In this document: positions 56,875-64,000 of the stretch, in pieces
How positions within the stretch are numbered: the stretch's first letter is position 1
Layout of the letters: the number at the start of each line of letters is the position of its first letter
Source: Owenia fusiformis
Lineage: Eukaryota > Annelida > Polychaeta > Sabellida > Oweniidae
NCBI GenBank assembly: GCA_903813345.2
Contig: CAIIXF020000006.1
Location: forward strand, 34,075,524-34,139,523
Direction: 5' to 3'
Length of the DNA: 64,000 bases
Program-made: the position numbers and the translations under genes
Notes under the pieces: model-generated
Databases searched by the model: none
What the model was told of the DNA's origin: nothing
The model's input: the letters and a program-made list of their open reading frames with translations, nothing else

Positions 56875-57193
56875 TTTGATAACTTCTTACTGGAAATATA
56901 TAAAAATTAAAAAATATATAAAGATGTTGCAACAAAGCCGAATTTTGGTAGAGATTTGGGGACCTATTGAAAGAATATTTCACATAGAGCATACTGATTT
57001 TCTCAGGAAAACTCATTCAACTCAAGTTTATCAAGTCTTAGCATTCAAGTAGATTCATGAGGAATAGTATTGCTATAATCCATTTTCAATTGTAAGAAAG
57101 AATTAGAATAAGGGTTTTTAAACAGGATATTGGGTTTACATTTTAAAACTTTTTGTTGGCTTAGTTTGAAAAATATTGCGAAATACCACATTA

Positions 57194-57516
57194 CAGTAAA
57201 ATTTTAAATGTGTGGAACTACTTTGAATTTAAAAAATAAGCAATCAAAGGACCATATTGAAACAGTATATGTAAAAATAGAAACATTTTATATTTTGATG
57301 CTTCTCTCCCATGTTATTTTCGGAAAATTAACATGGCTGAAACTCCCTAAATTACAAAAGGCCACAGCTTTGCTGCACCTTATACATAACTATCTGAAAT
57401 ATACAAAAGCTAGGACAAGTACATATGTTTCTATTTTTTATATACTGTTGCAATATAGTCATTTGATTGCTTATTTTTTAAATTCAAAGTAGTTCCAAAC
57501 ATTTAAAATTTTACTG
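57194..57516. mobile_element. 323-bp TA-flanked MITE upstream of SF3A1
   Basis: The ends CAGTAAAATTTTAAATGTGT and GAACTACTTTGAATTTAAAA on the left are matched in reverse at the right, ending TTTAAAATTTTACTG, with arms of about 95 bases. TA flanks both ends (57192-57193 and 57517-57518). The ends resemble pogo/mariner-type elements. The frame 57208-57492 inside it is not a known protein. It lies in the presumed SF3A1 5' untranslated intron. Confidence 0.88.
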
Positions 57517-57727
57517 TACAGTAGGTGGCCATTTTGAATTTTCTGAGGCCTGAATTAGAAAAATGGTACAATACTATACACCCACTAATATTTGATGCTA
57601 TCATATTTTGCAATATTGAGATTTCGCGGCTGTTCATTTTCGCTAGGTTTATTCTGATTGAAATGTTTACCCAATTGAATGGATTGAAAAGGTAGATCTA
57701 CATCTACTTTTTATCACCCCTCAATTA

Positions 57728-58568
57728 GTCATATAAATCCGACCGTCGTATGCTGTTCTTTGATGTTATTGTTCTTATTTGGATATTCATTTTTATCATT
57801 TTCTTTGCATATACGGTTGTACACACTAGGTGATTCTATATTGCGGGAAATGCTTTCCTGGCCTGTCTACCCAACCAAATTCACACAAATGATAAATTAA
57901 TTTCTTTGCTTCAACTATAAAGTTTTTAATCTTACCTAAGGCACGTAAAACGCTTGATAATTGAAGAAATATTAGCATGCTGCTTGAATTTTAAAATTTT
58001 CTCATTATCGCCCACCAAGGTCACTTCCGGGTTAATCTTATAGTCTAGATGTAAAACTATATCAAAACGAAATCATAAGTATTTGTTACACGAAGATTCA
58101 GATGGAAGAAAAGCAGTGTCGTTAAGAAGGGAAGTAACGTGGAAAAGTTATTGTTTCAAAAATGAGAAAAGTGAGTAGTATGAGAGAACGGCTTTTGAAT
58201 CTCTGTGTATTAAATAATTAGGATTCCATTTCGATCCATGTTTACATTTAGACTACCGGAAACAACATTTAGCAACATGGCGGGCGATAATGAAAATATA
58301 TTTCAATTGATTATATTTCATCAAATATCAAGCGTTTTACATGTCTAAGGTAAGATTTAACACTTTGATGTTGGAGCAAAATAATAAATCGATAATTTGT
58401 GTGACTTGGTATGGTACCCAGACAGGCCAGGAAAGCGTTTCCCGCAATTTGTTTGCAATTATATCTACGACCGTGTATGCAAAGAAAATGATAAAAATAA
58501 ATATCCAAATAAGAACAAGGAACATCGAAGAACAGCATACAACGGTCGGATTTATATGACTACCCTCA
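57728..58568. repeat. Inverted duplication over the presumed SF3A1 first exon
   Basis: The arms are about 57728-58060 and 58245-58568, separated by about 180 bases. Shared phrases include AGTCATATAAATCCGACCG, GCATATACGGT, GGCCAGGAAAGC with TTTCCCGCAAT, and AAAACGCTTGATA. Each arm has a donor: minus strand CCTTAG/GTAAGATT (exon end 57936) and plus strand CTAAG/GTAAGATT (exon end 58349), and each has GGGCGATAATGA upstream. The minus-strand donor fits the SF3A1 acceptor at 56890. The plus-strand copy would be a mirror first exon facing FOXRED1. Arm identity is roughly 75-80 percent by eye. Confidence 0.75.
57936..58060 (-). promoter_or_regulatory. SF3A1: Presumed SF3A1 untranslated first exon and promoter edge
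   Basis: A good donor (CCTTAG/GTAAGATT) ends an AT-rich exon that would splice to the acceptor at 56890, 15 bases before the start codon. Upstream, GGGCGATAATGAG and ACTTCCGGGTT (an ETS-like site) suggest a TATA-less housekeeping promoter. The left limit of transcription is a guess. Confidence 0.45.
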
Positions 58569-58595
58569 ATAAACAACAAGACACACAGTGATAAA

Positions 58596-59355
58596 TATCG
58601 CACTTTGAAGAGCAAACTGGCCACCATGCAATTTACCCAACATAAGTTGAACAGGTTAGCGGTTTTCTTGGAATTTTGATGACAAGAATTGATTTGTAGT
58701 GTCAAACTTTGAGAAACTTGGATAACATCATTTGTGACCTAGTTTAATGACCTTGACCTTCCATCTTGAAAATTTAACTTTTTCAGACCTCAGTAGGTGT
58801 TTTGTAATTAAGCTGACCTAAATTTAAATCCAAAATATCAATTTAGAAAATCAACTTTTTTGACCTTTTCAAGGTCACTGAAGGTGAACGAAAGGTCAAA
58901 TCTGAAATCTAAGGTCAGATTTGAACTTCTGAGAACTTGTAGATGTTTTTTAAAAAAAAATTTGGTCAATTTGGAGCAAGTTGAAAAATTCAAAATGGCC
59001 GCCAAATTGAAAAATTCAAAATGGCCACCATGTAATTCAGCCAGCATACCCAAAACCTAATCAGATCTTGGCAATAGTCTGCTCTTGCATCTGTAAAAAT
59101 TTCAAGTTGAACGGATAAGTGGTTTTCCTGGAATTTTGATGACAAGATTTGTTGAAAAATTCAAAATGGCCGCCACATAGTTTACCCAGCAAGTTTACCT
59201 TGCATCTGTAAACATTTCAAGTTGAACAGGTAAGCAGTTATCCTGGAAATTTGATGACAAGATTTGGTTTATGTCCCGCCCGCCCGCACGCCCGCCCGCA
59301 CGCCCGCCCAACAGCACAAGACGACGACAATATAGCACTTTTTCAAAGTGCGATA
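58596..59355. repeat. Repeat element with TATCGCACTTTGAA ends
   Basis: The left end TATCGCACTTTGAA and the right end TTTCAAAGTGCGATA are inverted repeats. The body repeats GTTGAACAGGTTAGC and TTGGAATTTTGATGACAAGA three times, with AATTCAAAATGGCCGCCA phrases, and closes with a GCCCGCCCGCACGCCCGCCC simple repeat. The layout resembles the 9528-10867 repeat (inverted tips, GGCGGCCA or GGCCGCCA core, GC-rich simple tail), suggesting related families. Confidence 0.7.
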
Positions 59356-59879
59356 AAAATGTCATCAACGCTGAGTGAAATTAGAATTCTCCTTTTCGCA
59401 GTTCGCTCTTTGAATCAGAACGTTCGCAAATATGCACTGAAATAGCACTCAAAAAGGACAAAATTTGATTGGTCAATATTTTCCCACTATGCATTTCGCA
59501 TAGCTATTTGCGTGACACGAAAGTTCTAAATCAAACTAATTACTCAATTTTGTTTTTACACCCGCACGCTAAATAAAACAATGACACCATCGTAAGTATT
59601 CTTCTTCGTCATTGCTTTAATAGTCAGTATACCGAGTTTAATCAATAAAAGATTGTACAATGAACAACAAAATTCGTAAAACGAGTACTATAGATTTGCT
59701 TTCGGACCACTGAACAGATTGACCTAGATAATAGCGACGCGTCTTCTTTGGTCTACTGCTCAGTTGTTTGTGGGTTTTCAACGTAACTCTATAATGTAAT
59801 TTGAAGATGAATACTTTTATTCAGTTGTTGCATCGATGTCGCAGTTTGTAGTGTGGTAAGATTGGCATGAAAGTATTGA

Positions 59880-59960
59880 AAGTCGAATGGAATTGTTTTT
59901 TCCAATATGGCGACTAGTCTACTGATCACGTGACCTTCTCTTCCGGAATATTTTCTCACT
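59880..59960. promoter_or_regulatory. Promoter-like cluster between SF3A1 and FOXRED1
   Basis: Within 60 bases there are CCAATATGGCGACTAG (YY1-like), ATCACGTGACC (E-box/USF-like) and TCTTCCGGAA (ETS-like). These are common in TATA-less promoters. It is 2.5 kb upstream of the FOXRED1 start codon, so it could drive an untranslated FOXRED1 exon or another transcript. No transcript evidence is available. Confidence 0.3.
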
Positions 59961-60249
59961 TTCAATCATCGTTTTCACCACGCTATGAATTAATACAATG
60001 AAAAAAATAGCTGTTATATTAAGATTAATGAGAGATCAATCGTTTCTAATAATTTTTTCTGTACTCTCGTACGGGAATATGAACGAATATATCGTTTGAA
60101 AAATAGGTGTGAAAATCCCCATGTTAAACCTATGAGGGAAAATAAGGAAGTATAAATTTGTTCCTCCGCGAACTGCATCATGGGAAATATTTTGCCCTTA
60201 TAAGGAAAGATTTTCGCGTCTTCTCTTTTGAAGAGGGAACAGCGATTTC

Positions 60250-61083
60250 GAGAATTGTTTTCATGAGTTTGTGGCTAACATGCTAAATATAAGAGTTAGC
60301 TGACGTTTGGGAGTCTGACTTACCTTCTAAAGGTTAGAAACCGAATCTTAATGAAACCATGTCACCTTTGTTCCGTCAACCATGGAGCATTTGCCACAAC
60401 ATCCAAGAGGTAAATCATGGACCGTGAAAATGAATGATTTCCTTGTAAGTTCCGGAAGTTTCAATGCGAAAAATTACCGAACATATGTGAAAACCGAATA
60501 TTTGTTCGTTGTTTTCACGATTTACAGGTTCGTTTGTTCTTCAATGTTTTGGTCTAAATTATAAAGCATCACCAACAGGTCTTACTCTATTAATCGACTA
60601 ATACAGCAGATGGCTCATATTTCTACGTAGCATTTCGTTCAGACCAATAGTGGGAGTGTAGATCATGCAGTTTCGTTCGTTGCGTACTTCACTTGAAATT
60701 GGTAATTTTAAATATTGACTACTTCACTTAGCTTGGCGGATGTAGAACATTGCTTAATATTCTTTTAATTTTCACACCAGACATGCTTGGTTGACACGTC
60801 AACAAAGTAAAGTTCAAGGGTCAATGCGTTATTTCGTGATAACTACAACGCCTTCCCGGAAGTCAACATTGATTAAAAATGAAAAAGTCGGAAAAGCATT
60901 TACACTAATTTCTATCAAATGCTGTGTTTATGCATCATCATCGATGCAACAAAGGTGATATGGTTTCATTAAGATTCGGGTTCTAACCTTTAGAAGGTAA
61001 GTCAGACTTCCAAATGTCAGCTAACTCTTAGATCTATATTTAGCATGTTAGCGACGAACTCGGGCCATGAAAACAATTCTAAT
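60250..61083. repeat. Inverted repeat with about 130-bp arms
   Basis: The left arm (about 60250-60374) reads GAATTGTTTTCATGAG, GCTAACATGCTAAATATA, AGAGTTAGCTGAC, CTGACTTACCTTCTAAAGGT and CGAATCTTAATGAAACCAT. The right arm (about 60945-61083) is its reverse complement with few changes. The spacer is about 570 bases. It may be a MITE or an inverted duplication; no target duplication was found. Confidence 0.75.
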
Positions 61084-62455
61084 TCCAAAACTTGTGAATT
61101 CATGGAATAATTACTGAATTCAGCTACATACTATGTTCACTACATCTCAATTCTCCAATTCTCTGTGTGGCGAAAGTCTGACTATTTCAAGTTCAAGTTG
61201 CAAAATTGAAAAGTGCCCAAAAATGTGTCTGAAATTTATAAGGATATCATATCTTTTCATGATAAACATCGAAAGTCATCGAGTATCATTCGACGTTATT
61301 TAGAACTCTTATAATATAACTTACCGTTAAACACCAAAACTGAAATGACGACACACCTATATCAAGCGTTCAAACATCATAAAATGTGGACAAAACAACG
61401 TCGGACATTTTTATTTTCCAATTTTCGCCACCTGGTGGCTATCGTAGGAACTATCACATTTTCACTTGAAACTTTTATTTTGTGACATTTGCACACTCAA
61501 TATAATTTTCGATACCAAAATGAGATAAATCAACATTTTTCTAATGATTGAAAAATAAAAAAGGGTTTGTAATAGAGAAATCAAGTCAAAATTGTTGATT
61601 GAAAGAACAGGGCTAGTTTTTTTTCTAACGTGCAACAGCTTTCACTTTCAGAGAAATGTAGGTCAAGTAAGTAGTCATACAGGTTACAATTAGTTGTTTT
61701 GACTTTGTTCAGGTTTTTGTTTTATCTTTAACATGAGTTAAGATCCCACCTCAATAGGACATATATCTTGTATCTCATGTTCATCAACCATGTTATGATA
61801 ACAGGTGGTTTAAACTGGTTTTACTTGTGTTGGTGATACTGATAGATTATCGCATCCTACGACCCCTTTAGAATTACAAGTCTTGATCGAAAAAGAAGTA
61901 CTCCAGCGCTCCAATACTTACACGGATTGATGATACTGATGTAAGACACAGTTAGAGACCAAAAGTAAGTCGCTGATCGACTTAATTCGATTTCAAAGGT
62001 CACAATCATTGAGCTGTCCAAATGCTCCGTGGGAAAGCTATTATATCAAAATCCAAATAGCTTTCGCAGGAAGTAACATATACAGTACATGTATATGGAC
62101 TCCGCAGTTGATTCTATTTCATTTGGGCTTCATCCTTGAAATTGAATAGATTTCTTGGGGCCCAAACTGTAAATTATATTTTGCTTAATATATATATTTC
62201 CAGGTCAACTGAGCAGACTTCCAGTCATCTACATCAAGGATCAACGCAACTGGTTTTCCATTCCCCGGCAGAAATATGATAACTTGAACATTTTGATGGT
62301 GAATCCTGGCATGGCATTTTGTTGACCAATGTACCTTTATTGACCTCCCCTTACAAAATTACAAGAACAGTGTAAACATTGCTTAGGGCCTAGATTATAA
62401 GTATAGATCCTATATTCTAGTCAATCAGAACCAAAGAGTCCATAAGCAATTCACG

Positions 62456-63420
62456 ATGTCAGGTTCTAAGATACTGCAGAGGCTTGTGACTCCAATAGTC
62501 AAACAATCACAATGCGGATATCACCTGTCACGTATCATGTGGGAGAAATCCTCCAATAATGATAATGGAGCCCCCAGCAGTGGGAGTTCAACAAATCTTC
62601 CGAGTGGTCCATTGACGAAACCTGAAGTTCCCGCTAAAATCACAGAGAGACTCCCTGCTGGTGGGGAATATAGAAACCCCCTTCCAGTGTTAACTGGGGA
62701 TTATAACACTCATTTAATCCCTAATCAGTCAGATTTTCTCATCATTGGTGGTGGCATCATGGGTTCTTCAATAGCATACTGGTTGAAGCAAAGATTCCCT
62801 AAAGGATTGTCTGTGACAGTTATTGAACGTGATCCAACAGTGAGTGAAACTTTAAGTAAAATTAATCACCCCTAATTTGAAGAGAATTGGATAGGGCATT
62901 TTTAAGAAAACAACATTAATGAATTTGCGAGTTGTTTGTTTTGATATTATTTTTTAATTTATTTATTAATTTTTATTAAATCAAAATACCGTATTGAAGA
63001 TTCCAGGGAAACTTGTGGGAGTCTTTTACAAGTCAGTCTTCCATCAAATTTTTTTAAAATCTCAACCTTTTCAAAACCTATAGCTACAGTACAATATATA
63101 TGATTACAGTAAAACCTTGTACGTTGAAAAACTTATTCTACTTCAAAATAATGTTCTACTTAAAGATGTTAATTTTACATTTAAGTTAATGTAAAAAATG
63201 GGTTGCATTACTAATGCTCCACCTATGGAGGCATTCTACTGACAGACGTTACTGTACCCCAGTGAAATATTTATGTTTTTTCAATTCCAGTATTCAAGGG
63301 CCTCTACAGGTCTCTCTGTAGGGGGGATAAGGCAGCAGTTCTCAGTGAAAGAGAATATACAACTCTCCATGTACAGTGCAGAGTTCCTACGCAACATAAA
63401 AGAGCACCTCAGTGTTTTAG
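62456..63420 (+). CDS. FOXRED1: FOXRED1 first two coding exons (gene continues past window)
   Basis: FAD-dependent oxidoreductase of the DAO fold; the human protein is a mitochondrial complex I assembly factor. Exon 1 is 62456-62839 (donor CCAACA/GTGAGT, phase 0) and exon 2 is 63291-63420 (acceptor TTCAATTCCAG, donor TTTTAG/GTATGC, phase 1), giving 171 residues so far. The N terminus ([20 protein letters not shown]) is basic and Ser-rich, as expected for a mitochondrial presequence. The FAD-binding loop [18 protein letters not shown] holds GGGIMG at 98-103, with the ribose-binding acid at E124 (VIERD). Exon 2 carries the strongly conserved [20 protein letters not shown] and [12 protein letters not shown], matching human FOXRED1. 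The rest of the catalytic domain lies beyond 64000. The exon 2 donor is the first of an array of copies, described separately. A possible acceptor TTTCCAG at 62203 hints at an untranslated exon. Confidence 0.93.
63105..63256. mobile_element. TACAGTAAAACC-type MITE in FOXRED1 intron 1
   Basis: The left end TACAGTAAAACCTTGTACGT and the right end GACGTTACTGTA are inverted repeats with TA edges. The interior has TTCTACTT modules as in the related copies at 18691 and 33451. It ends about 35 bases before the exon 2 acceptor. Confidence 0.6.
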
Positions 63421-63810
63421 GTATGCTTAGTATTGCTTTAGGATTTACCATCGTTTTAGGTATGCTTAGTATTGCTTTAGGATTTACCATTGTTTTAGGT
63501 ATGCTTAGTATTGCTTTAGGATTTACCATTGTTTTAGGTATGCTTAGTATTGCTTTAGGATTTACCATCGTTTTAGGTATGCTTAGTATTGCTTTAGGAT
63601 TTACCATTGTTTTAGGTATGCTTAGTATTGCTTTAGGATTTACCATCATTTTAGGTATGCTTAGTATTGCTTTAGGATTTACCATTGTTTTAGGTATGCT
63701 TAGTATTGCTTTAGGATTTACCATCGTTTTAGGTATGCTTAGTATTGCTTTAGGATTTACCATTGTTTTAGGTATGCTTAGTATTGCTTTAGGATTTACC
63801 ATTGTTTTAG
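63421..63810 (+). repeat. 39-bp in-frame minisatellite at the FOXRED1 exon 2 donor
   Basis: Ten units of 39 bases (GTATGCTTAGTATTGC, TTTAGGATTTACC, ATYGTTTTAG) follow exon 2 directly. Each unit ends TTTTAG, the exon end, and the next begins GTATGC, the donor. Because 39 is a multiple of three, the exon frame stays open through all copies and would encode [13 protein letters not shown] each time; only copy 6 changes a residue (V to I). The last unit is followed by GTGTATTG and a stop. Differences between copies are few, so the array is young. Confidence 0.95.
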
Positions 63811-64000
63811 GTGTATTGTTTTAAGTATTAGCTTGCTCTACAACATACTTTGATATATGTTTGTACTTATACACCCACTTACAAATGGTGTTAAGTGGAA
63901 ATGTTTTGTATGTTCCAATATGTTATATTATGAAATAAACTAAACCAAACTAAATAATGTTCTAAGTTAATGAAAAATACTTGTGAATGTAAAAGGATGT

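Noticed and set aside
56432-57052. Plus-strand frames opposite SF3A1 exon 1
   Set aside because: Antisense to a well-supported exon, with no family resemblance.
58397-58591. 64-residue frame with DRVCKENDKNKYPNKNKEHR
   Set aside because: It starts at a TTG, lies wholly inside one arm of the SF3A1 inverted duplication, and the other arm breaks the frame. Coding is not supported.
63281-63802. Minus-strand frame with ten [13 protein letters not shown] repeats
   Set aside because: It is the antisense shadow of the 39-bp minisatellite and of FOXRED1 exon 2; a period divisible by three keeps every frame open.

Overview
The window is a stretch of AT-rich animal nuclear DNA. All five recognisable genes are split by GT-AG introns, the gaps are full of non-autonomous DNA transposons and tandem repeats, and nothing looks bacterial or viral. 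The proteins are metazoan. A sterol 7-desaturase of the Neverland/DAF-36 type, plus moderately diverged copies of human-like UMPS, MFSD5, SF3A1 and FOXRED1, suggest an aquatic invertebrate, perhaps a lophotrochozoan or an invertebrate deuterostome. The species cannot be fixed from the sequence.

Layout. 1-3053: no recognised gene. 3054-12752 (minus): complete UMPS, ten coding exons, 482 codons. 12753-13301: short gap that probably acts as a bidirectional promoter. 13302-14654 (plus): MFSD5-like transporter, one coding exon, 450 codons. 18161-49810 (minus): complete Neverland/DAF-36 Rieske oxygenase, seven coding exons, 459 codons, with a 25.7 kb first intron full of mobile elements. 53397-56874 (minus): complete SF3A1, four coding exons, 790 codons, with a likely untranslated first exon near 57936-58060. 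62456 to beyond 63420 (plus): the first two coding exons of FOXRED1; the rest lies outside the window.

The genes are housekeeping or metabolic and do not form one pathway: pyrimidine synthesis (UMPS), molybdate uptake (MFSD5), sterol 7,8-desaturation (Neverland), U2 snRNP assembly (SF3A1) and complex I assembly (FOXRED1). I found no self-contained new multi-gene system. The most unusual features are structural. (1) The UMPS exon 4 acceptor is the last of nine near-identical acceptors created by an exon duplication plus an 80-bp satellite. (2) The FOXRED1 exon 2 donor is the first of ten copies of the same donor in a 39-bp in-frame minisatellite. (3) The presumed SF3A1 first exon and promoter have an inverted partner copy. 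(4) A 3.6 kb element with about 0.5 kb inverted arms lies in the Neverland intron; its left arm carries a start codon and a splice donor. (5) Many short elements have clear target-site duplications of 2, 5-6, 8 and 9 bp.

Exon borders were read by eye from GT/AG sites, reading frame and remembered family sequence. Transcript evidence would be needed for untranslated exons.
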